Positions 33,735 to 42,064 of a DNA stretch of 64,000 nt are shown here, one piece after another (within the stretch, counting starts at the first letter, position 1; each line of letters begins with the position of its first letter). The translations under genes and the position numbers were made by a program. Location: NCBI RefSeq assembly GCF_000732605.1, contig NZ_JPME01000010.1, positions 310,036-374,035 of the forward strand, written 5' to 3'. Under the pieces are notes generated by a model, which saw nothing but the letters and a program-made list of their open reading frames with translations, had not been told where the DNA came from and searched no databases. Source of the DNA: Lacrimispora celerecrescens (lineage in GTDB: Bacteria; Bacillota; Clostridia; Lachnospirales; Lachnospiraceae).

Positions 33735-33878
33735 ATGAATGCCACCCCAACTATTGACAAAGAGCCAACAAAAAAGCGCAGGAACAAGAAAATCCAAAAC
33801 TGGATTATCCTATTCCCACGCTTTGATATGGCTTCCCCACTATGGCCTGGGTGCTGTGTCAATATTCTGTTTGCATAA
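33735..33878 (+). CDS. Possible small protein or gene remnant
   Basis: A 47-codon frame preceded by GAGAGGGAT. It is basic at the start (KKRRNKKIQNW), then hydrophobic, with two adjacent Cys near the end, and may be the remnant of a longer membrane protein. It is the only candidate in the 320 bases between lipoprotein 2 and the LysR gene; the rest of that gap holds nothing I can name. Confidence 0.25.
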   Translation: MNATPTIDKEPTKKRRNKKIQNWIILFPRFDMASPLWPGCCVNILFA

Positions 33879-33911
33879 TATCACTGATTATCTTCATATT
33901 AACCAATGAAC

Positions 33912-34826
33912 TTAAGTTGAAAGATGTTTTTCTTTCAATCTGATTAGTTCCGCTATATATTTTTTACCAAGGATACTTAAGGGCATTTTCTTCTTTTTTA
34001 TATAACCGATTCTCATCTTATCATCGGTATTAAGAGGAATTGCCCTATATTCATCTCCATTTAAATCTTCACAGATGATTCCTGAGCACAAGGTATAGCC
34101 ATTTAATCCTACCATGAGATTTAAGAGAGTGGCCCTGTCATCTGCCTTTATGATCTGCTTATATTCATAAGTGCTGAACACTTCTTCCGCCAGATAAAAG
34201 GAATTATTATTTCCCTGTTCAAAGGACAGGCAAGGATAATTCTTTAAATCTTCAAATTCGATCAATTCTTTTTCTGCCAGAGGGTTGCCCTTCCATAGAA
34301 AAACATAGATTCCGCACTGAAATAACTCCACAAATTCCAACTCATTATCGTAAAAGATTTTTTCAATGGCTTTCTGGTTAAAATCATTTAGATACAGGAT
34401 CCCTAATTCGCTTTTCTGGTTCCTCACATTTTCAATGACCTCATAGGTTTTGGTTTCATGTACAGCAAATTCGTAATCATCCATACCGAATTCTTTTGCC
34501 ATATGGATAAATGCCTGAACGGCAAAGGTGTAATGCTGCATGGATACGCTGAATTTCTTCTTAAACTTTTCCTTCTTTACGAACCGTTCTTCCATCTGGC
34601 GGTACTGCTCCAGCATCTGTCTGGCATATCCAAGGAATTCTTCTCCTTCGGGGGTGATCACAATTCCCCGGTTTGAGCGTAGAAATAACTTAAGTCCGAT
34701 CTCTTCTTCCAGATCCCGGATGGTGCTTGAAAGGCTGGGCTGCGTGATAAACAGCTCGGCAGCCGCCTTGTTCATGGATTTTTGATTTGCAATGCATATA
34801 GCATAACGAAGCTGCTGTAATGTCAT
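33912..34826 (-). CDS. LysR-family transcriptional regulator
   Basis: A 304-residue LysR regulator: a helix-turn-helix in the first 60 residues (LRYAICIANQKSMNKAAAEL, TQPSLSSTIRDLEEEIG) and a two-lobe effector domain. The ATG at 34826 has AAAGGAG at good spacing; the longer frame to 34844 lacks one. It is transcribed in the same direction after metY. A LysR-type inverted repeat at -66 of the metY promoter makes metY its likely target, with a sulfur amino acid precursor (such as O-acetylhomoserine) as a plausible effector. Confidence 0.9.
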   Translation of the reverse strand: MTLQQLRYAICIANQKSMNKAAAELFITQPSLSSTIRDLEEEIGLKLFLRSNRGIVITPEGEEFLGYARQMLEQYRQMEERFVKKEKFKKKFSVSMQHYTFAVQAFIHMAKEFGMDDYEFAVHETKTYEVIENVRNQKSELGILYLNDFNQKAIEKIFYDNELEFVELFQCGIYVFLWKGNPLAEKELIEFEDLKNYPCLSFEQGNNNSFYLAEEVFSTYEYKQIIKADDRATLLNLMVGLNGYTLCSGIICEDLNGDEYRAIPLNTDDKMRIGYIKKKKMPLSILGKKYIAELIRLKEKHLST

Positions 34827-34878
34827 GGTTTCTCCTTTCTCCAAGCTTGACCACGCTTTGTGGACACAAAGGTTAATG

Positions 34879-34902
34879 GGCTGCCATAGGAATATGGCAG
34901 CC
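34879..34902 (-). other. Stable hairpin between metY and the LysR gene
   Basis: Ten-base perfect arms (GGCTGCCATA / TATGGCAGCC) around GGAA. No T-tract follows on either strand, so it is more likely an mRNA-processing or stability element, or a partial terminator setting the ratio of the two genes. Confidence 0.55.
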
Positions 34903-34929
34903 TGTTATTGGCCCTGTCTGACCTGGCGA

Positions 34930-36237
34930 TTACTGAATCGCCTTAAATGCTTCTTCTAAATCTTCAATGATATCAGCTGCATGTTCTGTTCCTATGGATA
35001 ACCGGATGGTGTTCGGTTTGATTCCTGAGTCTTCCAATTCCTCTTCTGACATTTGGGAATGGGTCGTGGATGCAGGATGAATGACTAAGGATTTTACATC
35101 CGCTACGTTGGCCAACAGGGAGAATAATTCCAGCTGGTCAATAAAGTCTTTTGCTTTTCTGGCATCTCCTTTAATTTCAAAAGTAAATATGGAACCTCCT
35201 CCATTCGGAAAATACTTGCCGTATAATTCCTGCTGCTCCGGATCCTCTGAAACAGAGGGATGGTGCACCTTCTCCACCTGAGGATGACCCTTTAAATACT
35301 GAGCCACCTTCAGCGCATTTTCCACATGACGTTCTACACGAAGGGATAAAGTTTCTAAGCCCTGGAGAAATAAAAATGCATGGAAAGGAGAAAGGGCTGC
35401 TCCTGTATCACGGAGTAGGATCGCGCGGATCTTTGTTACATAAGCCGCCGCTCCTACTGCCTTAGTAAAGCTGATTCCATGATAACTTGGGTTCGGCTCT
35501 GTAAGGGAAGAGAATTTTCCGGAAGCCTCCCAGTCGAATGTTCCACCGTCTATAATGACGCCGCCAATGGAGGTTCCATGGCCCCCGATATATTTTGTGG
35601 CGGAATGGACCACAATATCCGCTCCATATTCAATGGGTCTCACTAGATAAGGAGTTGCAAAGGTATTATCAACAATCAGCGGAATTTTATGTGCATGGGC
35701 GATGCCTGCCAGCTTTTCGATATCAACTACGTCAGAATTGGGATTGCCCAGGGTTTCAATGAATACCAGCTTTGTGTTTTCCTGAATAGCGTTGTCAAAG
35801 GCTTCATAATCAAATGGATCCACAAAGGTCGTTTCCACTCCGTATTCAGGCAAGGTATGCTCCAGCAAATTATAAGTGCCTCCATAGATATTCTTTGCCG
35901 CTACGATATGATCCCCGTTTTTTGCAATGTTCTCAATGGAATAAGTAACTGCGGTAGCTCCTGATGCCACTGCCAGGGCAGCCACTCCGCCCTCCAAAGC
36001 TGCAATCCTGCGCTCAAAAACGTCCTGGGTTGGGTTTGTCAGCCTTCCATAAATATTGCCTGCATCTGATAAGTTGAATCTGGCCGCAGCATGATCGCAA
36101 TTATGGAATACATAGGAAGATGTCTGGTAAATAGGTACTGCTCTTGCATCGGTAACCGGATCTGCCTGTTCCTGCCCAACATGTAATTGTAATGTTTCAA
36201 ATTTTAAATTTCTCTCAGCTCTTATCTTCTTAGCCAT
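34930..36237 (-). CDS. metY: O-acetylhomoserine sulfhydrylase
   Basis: A 435-residue PLP enzyme that makes homocysteine from O-acetylhomoserine and sulfide. It has FETLQLHVGQEQADPVTDAR at the start, YGRLTNPTQDVFE, and VVHSATKYIGGHG containing the PLP lysine. The length and the 'GG-IIDGGTFDW' insert set MetY apart from the shorter cystathionine enzymes such as the one at 27455. GGGAGG precedes the ATG. It offers a second entry of sulfide into amino acids, beside cysK. Confidence 0.94.
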   Translation of the reverse strand: MAKKIRAERNLKFETLQLHVGQEQADPVTDARAVPIYQTSSYVFHNCDHAAARFNLSDAGNIYGRLTNPTQDVFERRIAALEGGVAALAVASGATAVTYSIENIAKNGDHIVAAKNIYGGTYNLLEHTLPEYGVETTFVDPFDYEAFDNAIQENTKLVFIETLGNPNSDVVDIEKLAGIAHAHKIPLIVDNTFATPYLVRPIEYGADIVVHSATKYIGGHGTSIGGVIIDGGTFDWEASGKFSSLTEPNPSYHGISFTKAVGAAAYVTKIRAILLRDTGAALSPFHAFLFLQGLETLSLRVERHVENALKVAQYLKGHPQVEKVHHPSVSEDPEQQELYGKYFPNGGGSIFTFEIKGDARKAKDFIDQLELFSLLANVADVKSLVIHPASTTHSQMSEEELEDSGIKPNTIRLSIGTEHAADIIEDLEEAFKAIQ

Positions 36238-36293
36238 ATGAATATCCTCCCAAATGTTATAATAATTATTTATTTCGTCTCTTCTTAGTTGGT

Positions 36294-36363
36294 ATTATAC
36301 CTGGTTTCATGGCTAAGTGTTAATTGATATAATTATGACCTGGTTATAGGAAAAACCTATAAC
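36294..36363 (-). promoter_or_regulatory. metY promoter with LysR-type binding site
   Basis: On the minus strand TTAACA (36318-36323) and TATAAT (36294-36299) are 18 bases apart. Upstream, 36343-36363 is an inverted repeat with eight-base perfect arms (GTTATAGG / CCTATAAC) around five A. Its centre lies about 66 bases before the expected transcription start, the usual LysR activator position. Confidence 0.6.
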
Positions 36364-36462
36364 AAAACTGACAAAGATTTCTGTTCCAAGCTTCCTGCTT
36401 ATCCTTCATATATCCCTGAGTACTGAATATACATATACAAATAATATTGAGGACAATGACCT

Positions 36463-37098
36463 ATGAATGAACATTACCCCTTTGTAAACCTGCCTCTGCC
36501 GTATCCATACGATGCACTGGAACCCTACATAGACACACAAACCATGTACCTGCATCACGACAGACTGCAGCAACGATATGTGGCGAATCTTAACGGGATC
36601 CTATCGAATTATCCCCAGCTGCAAAACAAGTCTTTAGAGGAACTGCTTTCAAACACGGAAAGCCTGCCTTCGGAGGTCCGCCAAAGCATCATTAATAATG
36701 CAGGCGGAGTTTATAATCATACCATCTATTTCTTCGGGATGACCAATTCCATGACCCGGACCCAGGCTGAAGTATTGTATCCCGCCATCATGCAATACTT
36801 CGGAACGATCGAACAGTTTTTTGATGAATTTAAAAAGTATGCACTGGCTATATTTGGATCCGGATATGCATGGCTGGTGGTGGATTCAAACGGTGCACTG
36901 AAGATTGTAACAACCCCAAACCAAAATTCTCCTATCTCGGATGGCCTTTGTGTCGTTGCCGGCATTGACTGTTGGGAGCATGCCTATTTTTTAAAGCGGT
37001 TCAACGACAGGGCCGCATACATAGAAGACTGGTTCCATGTGGTAAGCTGGGAGGCGGCGGACGAACGTTACAAGGCATGCGTCAACGCCAAGTCTTAA
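36463..37098 (+). CDS. sodA: Superoxide dismutase (Fe/Mn family)
   Basis: A 211-residue Fe/Mn superoxide dismutase. Metal ligands are visible: His31 (YLHHDRLQ), His86 (YNHTIYF), and Asp169 and His173 (GIDCWEHAYF). The usual V before WEHAY is Cys here. The start is after GAGGAC. It is divergent from metY and sits alone between two terminators. It protects against oxygen together with rubrerythrin at 25574. Confidence 0.9.
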   Translation: MNEHYPFVNLPLPYPYDALEPYIDTQTMYLHHDRLQQRYVANLNGILSNYPQLQNKSLEELLSNTESLPSEVRQSIINNAGGVYNHTIYFFGMTNSMTRTQAEVLYPAIMQYFGTIEQFFDEFKKYALAIFGSGYAWLVVDSNGALKIVTTPNQNSPISDGLCVVAGIDCWEHAYFLKRFNDRAAYIEDWFHVVSWEAADERYKACVNAKS

Positions 37099-37123
37099 TA
37101 TGGATGACTCCGATTATAAAATT

Positions 37124-37170
37124 AAACCTTCAAACCGATGATATGATATTGTCTGTTTGAAGGTTTTATA
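37124..37170 (+). terminator. Terminator of the superoxide dismutase gene
   Basis: AAACCTTCAAAC (37124-37135) pairs perfectly with GTTTGAAGGTTT (37155-37166), followed by a T-rich stretch. Confidence 0.85.
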
Positions 37171-37180
37171 TTTGATAATC

Positions 37181-37210
37181 AAAAAGAGGAACCGGCAAAG
37201 CGACTCCTCT
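37181..37210 (-). terminator. Terminator of the GGGtGRT gene
   Basis: On the minus strand AGAGGA (37205-37210) pairs with TCCTCT (37185-37190), followed by T-runs. It is short but correctly placed. Confidence 0.65.
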
Positions 37211-37253
37211 TTCTTTTTCTAAAAGTAAAATTCCTTAAAGATCAAGGATATCC

Positions 37254-38291
37254 TTAGAATTTACCTTCTTTTGCACTTTCCTCGATGCCAACAGCAACAG
37301 CAACGGTAGCTCCAACCATTGGGTTGTTACCCATACCGATCAGACCCATCATCTCTACGTGAGCCGGAACGGAAGAAGAACCTGCGAACTGAGCATCAGA
37401 GTGCATACGTCCCATTGTATCAGTCATACCATAGGAAGCTGGACCTGCTGCCATGTTATCTGGATGAAGGGTACGTCCTGTACCGCCGCCGGATGCTACG
37501 GAGAAGTACTTCTTGCCCTTCTCTGAACATTCCTTCTTGTAAGTTCCTGCAACAGGATGCTGGAATCTGGTTGGGTTGGTGGAGTTTCCTGTAATAGAAA
37601 CGTCAACGCCTTCCTTCCACATAACTGCAACACCTTCTGTTACGTCGTTTGCACCGTAGCAGTTAACTTTTGCTCTTAAGCCTTCTGAGTAGGACTTTCT
37701 CCAAAGCTCTTTCACTTCGCCTGAGTAATAATCCATCTCTGTTTCTACATATGTAAATCCATTGATTCTGGAAATGATCTGAGCTGCATCTTTTCCTAAA
37801 CCATTTAAAATAACTCTTAATGGTTTCTGACGAACCTTGTTTGCCTTCTCAGCAATACCAATTGCGCCTTCTGCTGCTGCAAAGGACTCATGACCTGCTA
37901 AAAAGCAGAAGCACTCTGTCTCTTCTTCCAGAAGCATCTTTCCTAAGTTACCATGTCCCAGACCTACTTTACGCTGGTCGGCAACGGAACCTGGAATACA
38001 GAAAGCCTGAAGACCTTCTCCAATGGCTGCTGCTGCGTCAGCTGCTTTTCTGCAGTCTTTCTTGATTGCAATTGCTGCACCAACTATGTAAGCCCAACAG
38101 GCATTCTCAAAGCAGATCGGCTGGATCTTCTTTACCTGCTCGTATACATCCAGACCTGCATCTTTTGTAATCTTTTCAGCTTCTTCAATAGATGCAATGC
38201 CATAGCTATTTAATACAGAATTGATTTTGTCAATTCTTCTCTCATATGATTCAAATAATGCCATTATCTTGTCCTCCTTATTATTGGCCAA
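37254..38291 (-). CDS. GGGtGRT protein
   Basis: A 345-residue member of the family named for its GGGTGRT motif, seen here in SVASGGGTGRTLHPDNMA. Other conserved stretches are ISRINGFTYVETEMDYYSGE and MIGMGNNPMVGATVAVAVG-like sequence near the end. The family is common in Lachnospiraceae and other anaerobes. Its biochemical role is unknown to me. The gene is 48 bases downstream of a NifU-like scaffold gene and almost surely co-transcribed with it, pointing to a metal-cluster-linked function. Confidence 0.88.
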   Translation of the reverse strand: MANNKEDKIMALFESYERRIDKINSVLNSYGIASIEEAEKITKDAGLDVYEQVKKIQPICFENACWAYIVGAAIAIKKDCRKAADAAAAIGEGLQAFCIPGSVADQRKVGLGHGNLGKMLLEEETECFCFLAGHESFAAAEGAIGIAEKANKVRQKPLRVILNGLGKDAAQIISRINGFTYVETEMDYYSGEVKELWRKSYSEGLRAKVNCYGANDVTEGVAVMWKEGVDVSITGNSTNPTRFQHPVAGTYKKECSEKGKKYFSVASGGGTGRTLHPDNMAAGPASYGMTDTMGRMHSDAQFAGSSSVPAHVEMMGLIGMGNNPMVGATVAVAVGIEESAKEGKF

Positions 38292-38339
38292 ATATCCTCA
38301 CTTTGATAACCGGTAACCGACAGGCTTTTGCAGGTCCGA

Positions 38340-39032
38340 TTATTCATGTCTTGGGTCAATGATCTTAGCAGCTTCGGCAACGCGTCCGTACTGTCCTTTT
38401 GCCTTTTCCCAAGCAGTATTCGGGTCATCACCCTTCTTGATGAAGTCTGTCATCTTACCAAGGCTTACGAACTGATAGCCAATGATCTGATCTTCTTCAT
38501 CCAGAGCGATACCGGTTACATAGCCTTCTGCCATCTCTAAGTAACGAGGACCTTTCTTTAATGTTCCGTACATGGTACCAACCTGTGAACGGAGACCCTT
38601 TCCTAAGTCTTCCAGGCCAGCACCTACCGGAAGTCCATCTTCAGAAAATGCACTCTGTGTTCTGCCGTATGCGATCTGTAAGAATAATTCTCTCATAGCG
38701 GTGTTGATAGCGTCACAAACAAGGTCTGTATTTAATGCTTCTAAAACGGTAAGTCCTGGCAGGATCTCTGCTGCCATAGCAGCGGAGTGTGTCATACCGG
38801 AGCAACCGATTGTCTCTACTAATGCTTCCTGGATAATACCCTCTTTTACGTTAAGAGTCAGCTTACATGCACCCTGCTGAGGAGCACACCAGCCAACGCC
38901 ATGTGTCAGACCGGAGATATCTTTAACTTCTCTAGATTTTACCCATTTTGCTTCTTCTGGGATTGGAGCTGCGCCGTGATGAACGCCCTGTGCCACTGTG
39001 CACATCTCTTCTACTTCCTGTGAATAAATCAT
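38340..39032 (-). CDS. NifU/IscU-like iron-sulfur scaffold-like protein, GGGtGRT partner
   Basis: A 230-residue protein with the Cys arrangement of IscU-like scaffolds: GWCAPQQGAC, then ETIGCSGMTHSAAMAAE, and a further Cys (LVCDAINTAMRE). It is longer than plain IscU and has extra segments with Gly and Tyr at the C-terminal side. AAAGGAG precedes the ATG. Because the pair always appears fixed here, I infer it supplies or stores a cluster for the GGGtGRT protein, not general assembly; no cysteine desulfurase is adjacent. Confidence 0.8.
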   Translation of the reverse strand: MIYSQEVEEMCTVAQGVHHGAAPIPEEAKWVKSREVKDISGLTHGVGWCAPQQGACKLTLNVKEGIIQEALVETIGCSGMTHSAAMAAEILPGLTVLEALNTDLVCDAINTAMRELFLQIAYGRTQSAFSEDGLPVGAGLEDLGKGLRSQVGTMYGTLKKGPRYLEMAEGYVTGIALDEEDQIIGYQFVSLGKMTDFIKKGDDPNTAWEKAKGQYGRVAEAAKIIDPRHE

Positions 39033-39152
39033 GTTAAAACTCCTTTCGAATAAGTAATAATTGTGAACAGTACTTTGTTAAATATATCACATCATACTTG
39101 ATTACATTTTCTCATATAATGTCGAATTCCGCAAGCCCTTTTTAAGGAAACA

Positions 39153-39174
39153 GGAGGGATGATCAGATCCCTCC
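39153..39174 (-). terminator. Possible terminator of the NlpC/P60 gene
   Basis: GGAGGGAT and ATCCCTCC form eight perfect pairs around GATCAG, but the T-rich stretch that follows on the minus strand is interrupted. Confidence 0.6.
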
Positions 39175-39190
39175 CTGCTTAATAAATTCC

Positions 39191-40441
39191 CTATACAATT
39201 CTTCTGACGGAAAGGATCGTCCGGTAGGTGGCATTACCTACTTTAATTCCGGTCGACGGGGAGCTGGCATGAACAATTTGTCCATTACCGATATAAATTC
39301 CTATATGGCCTGCATAGCAGATAAGGTCTCCAGGCTGGGCATCCGAATAGGATACCTCACGTCCTGCGGAGCGCTGCTCCGAAGAGCTTCTTGGAAGGGA
39401 GTAACCGAAATGCTTGTAAACGGACAGAACAAATCCGGAGCAGTCCGTACCACTCGTCAGGCTGGTGCCTCCAAATACATAGGGGTTCCCCACAAACTGA
39501 AGTCCGTAATCCGCAACTGCACGGCCTTCAGCTGTTCCTCCGTTACTCTTAGCTGCAGTCGGACCAGTGTACTTGTTGTTTGCATTGGATGACTTGGGTT
39601 TAGAGCTGGTATTTGCTGCAGCCTTCTTTCTGGCCTCTTCTTCTGCCTTTTTCCTGGCTTCTTCGGCGGCCTTCTTTCTGGCCTCCTCCTCTTTTGCCTT
39701 ACGGATCTCCTCATTCTTCTTAGCTACCGTCTGGGCAAAAACAGCCGCATCTTGCTTCGCCTGTGCAAGCTGGCTGTCGAAATTAGAAACTTCCTTTTTC
39801 TTCGTAGAGATCAGTGTCTCAAGCGCGGACTGCTGTTCTTTGTACTCCAGCTCCATGACCTCCATCTCAGCCTTGTCCTCTTCCAGGTTTGACTTATAAT
39901 CGGCCACCTTCTGCTTTGTCTCCTGGAAAGTTATCAGCATATTCCGGTCGTATGTATAAATTCCTTCTACGTATTCCGCCTTATTAAGAAGATCAGACAT
40001 GTTCTTTACCTGAAGGAAAATATCAAGATATTCTGTATCTCCCTTCTCGTACATGTACTGGATTCTCTTCTTCATGGAAGCGTACTGCTTTTCTTCCTCT
40101 TTCTTAGCCGCCGCATAGTCAAGTTCTGCCTGCTTGATCTCAGCTTCCTTGTTGGCCATATCAGTTTCCAGAACCTTGATATCAGCCAAAAGAGCAGTCA
40201 GATCAGAGGTCAGCTTTGACACCTGATTCTGGGCAGCACTCTTTTTGCCTTCTGCTTCCTGGGCTTTTTTATTTGCCTCTTCCAGCTTTTTTTGTGCTTC
40301 CTGCTTTTCTTTTTCCGCTTTTGACGTGGCCCAGGCGGGAACAGTCTGGCCGCAGACCATTGCACTTACCAACAGGCCGCAGAGAAGCTTTTTAATCATT
40401 TTCCTGTTTCTTTCATACATATTCTGCATTTTTCGTTTCAT
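39191..40441 (-). CDS. Secreted peptidoglycan hydrolase with coiled coil and NlpC/P60 domain
   Basis: A 416-residue exported protein. After a signal peptide (hydrophobic LLCGLLVSAMVCG, cleavage near AWAT) comes a long coiled coil (about residues 45-255), of the type that docks with the FtsEX membrane complex in PcsB/CwlO-like proteins. A Lys/Ala/Glu linker and a Ser/Asn-rich stretch follow. The C-terminal NlpC/P60 domain (about 305-416) has catalytic Cys in GTDCSGF, His in GHIGIYIG, and a third polar His in IVHASS. It should cut peptide cross-bridges in the wall during division or growth. Confidence 0.9.
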   Translation of the reverse strand: MKRKMQNMYERNRKMIKKLLCGLLVSAMVCGQTVPAWATSKAEKEKQEAQKKLEEANKKAQEAEGKKSAAQNQVSKLTSDLTALLADIKVLETDMANKEAEIKQAELDYAAAKKEEEKQYASMKKRIQYMYEKGDTEYLDIFLQVKNMSDLLNKAEYVEGIYTYDRNMLITFQETKQKVADYKSNLEEDKAEMEVMELEYKEQQSALETLISTKKKEVSNFDSQLAQAKQDAAVFAQTVAKKNEEIRKAKEEEARKKAAEEARKKAEEEARKKAAANTSSKPKSSNANNKYTGPTAAKSNGGTAEGRAVADYGLQFVGNPYVFGGTSLTSGTDCSGFVLSVYKHFGYSLPRSSSEQRSAGREVSYSDAQPGDLICYAGHIGIYIGNGQIVHASSPSTGIKVGNATYRTILSVRRIV

Positions 40442-40541
40442 CGTCAGTTCCTTTTCCCCTTTTTTCTACCTTATATGTTACCGTATAACCATGGTGAAAT
40501 TCAAGTCTTTTTTGGAAAATTTTGATAATTGTAAGATACTG

Positions 40542-41925
40542 TCATAATTCAAGCTCCGCCTCCAGTTGAACCCGGTGCTTATCCTGGGGCAGCTTTCTCG
40601 AAACCACAAGGAATGATAAGAAGAATAAAATCCCTTTGATGATGCTTGAAATGGAAAAAGCCCACCAGATTCCGTCAAGCCCAAGGGCTGTGCTGCTTAA
40701 AATCATGGCAAGAGGTATCCTGGCGGAAGTAAATACAACGCTTATGACCGAGCAGAGAAGGGTCCTGCCAAGACCGGAAAGAGCTCCTACTGTTGTCAGT
40801 TCAATACACATGAACATCTGGCAAACGCCCAGGATCACAAGATAGCGCACTCCCATGGGAATTACTTCCGGCTCGTGGATGAATAATCCAAATATCTGCT
40901 CCGGAAAGGAGACAAGAAGAACGGAGCAGAACAATCCCCAGATAAACATGACTCCGATTGCGGTAAAATAGCCTTTTTTCACTCTTCCATACTGTCCTGC
41001 TCCATAGTTTTGCCCTACAAAGGAATTAATAGCTGCTCCAAATCCATCTGCTGTCATCCATGATATGGATTCGATCTGGCCGCCCACTCGCAGCACTGCC
41101 ACAGCAATATCTCCAAAGCCGGTCACAAACCGGGTCAAAATCATGGAAATGCTGGTATAGATAAGGTTCTGAACGGAAGCAGGAAAGCCGATCCGGATCA
41201 TGGCTTTCATATAATCCCAGGGAACCTTATGTAACACCTTCACCTTATCAAACACCACCTGGTCTTTTCGAATAGCCAGTAGGAATACCGCAGTAACAAC
41301 CGCCTGTGCCATGACCGTAGCAATGGCCGCCCCCGCAACTCCTGTGCCTTTAATCGGACCTACTCCAAAAATCAGGACAGGATCCAGTATCATATTCAAA
41401 ACCAGGCCGATAAAATTCGCTAGCAGCGGTGTTTTACTATCCCCCATCGCTGTCATGATCCCGGTAATAATCGTATTCAAATAAGAAAATATAATCAAAC
41501 CACAGGTGATCTTTAAATAAACCTGGGCATTATAGGCAACGGATGCATCGTTCAGCCCGAAAAATCCAATCAAAGGCTTTGCCCCGAAAAACGTCACTAC
41601 CCCATACAGCAGCGCAAATAAAAAGCCCCATCTGAAGCGAGCCGGAAGCATAGATTGCCGCTTCCTTTCTGTCTCCCTTTCCAAGAGCATGAGCTACCTT
41701 TACCTGGCCTCCCATTTTTGCCAGAGCAACAACTCCCTGGGAGAGCCATACATACATGCCCCCTGCACCAACCGCCGCAACAGCCGGAGAGCCGACAAAC
41801 CCGATCCAGGCCATATCGGTCAGATTATAAGCCATCTGAACCAGGGCCGTGACCATGATAGGAAGGGCCAGACCGGTCAGCGATGTAAATATATGTCCTT
41901 TTAATAAATCAATTTTTTTATTCAT
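40542..41925 (-). pseudogene. MATE-family efflux transporter interrupted by a frameshift
   Basis: Two overlapping frames make up one MATE transporter of about 460 residues. The first part (41925 down to about 41630) begins KKIDLLKGHIFTSLTGLALP and reads well to ...YASGSLQMG. The other frame continues with FLFALLYGVVTFFGAKPLIG to the end at 40542. The switch falls at a run of four G on the coding strand (41626-41629): one base fewer restores a single frame. This is either a real inactivating or phase-variable frameshift, or an assembly error in a homopolymer. All usual MATE segments are otherwise present, so the loss is recent. Confidence 0.8.
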
Positions 41926-41945
41926 AAACTATGTCACGACCTTTC

Positions 41946-41976
41946 AAAAGGGCCGCCAGTGAACTGGCAGCCCTTT
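41946..41976 (-). terminator. Terminator after the NfnB-like gene
   Basis: A nearly perfect hairpin (AAAGGGC-GCCAGT / ACTGGC-GCCCTTT) with four T following on the minus strand, between the nfn operon and the MATE gene. Confidence 0.8.
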
Positions 41977-42064
41977 ATTTCTGCAAGCAATGAGTCAGGC
42001 ACAGGAATGCTTGCATTCCTGCATCCGGCGATTGCTTTAAATGTCAGATATCTGACTATCAGGA

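Noticed and set aside
36238-36462. SAM or T-box riboswitch before metY
   Set aside because: I looked for T-box and S-box core sequences and saw none; a promoter with a LysR-type repeat explains the region.
40542-41690. Second MATE frame taken as a separate gene starting at 41690
   Set aside because: Its first 20 residues are out-of-frame translation of the upstream half; joining at the GGGG run gives a normal MATE protein.
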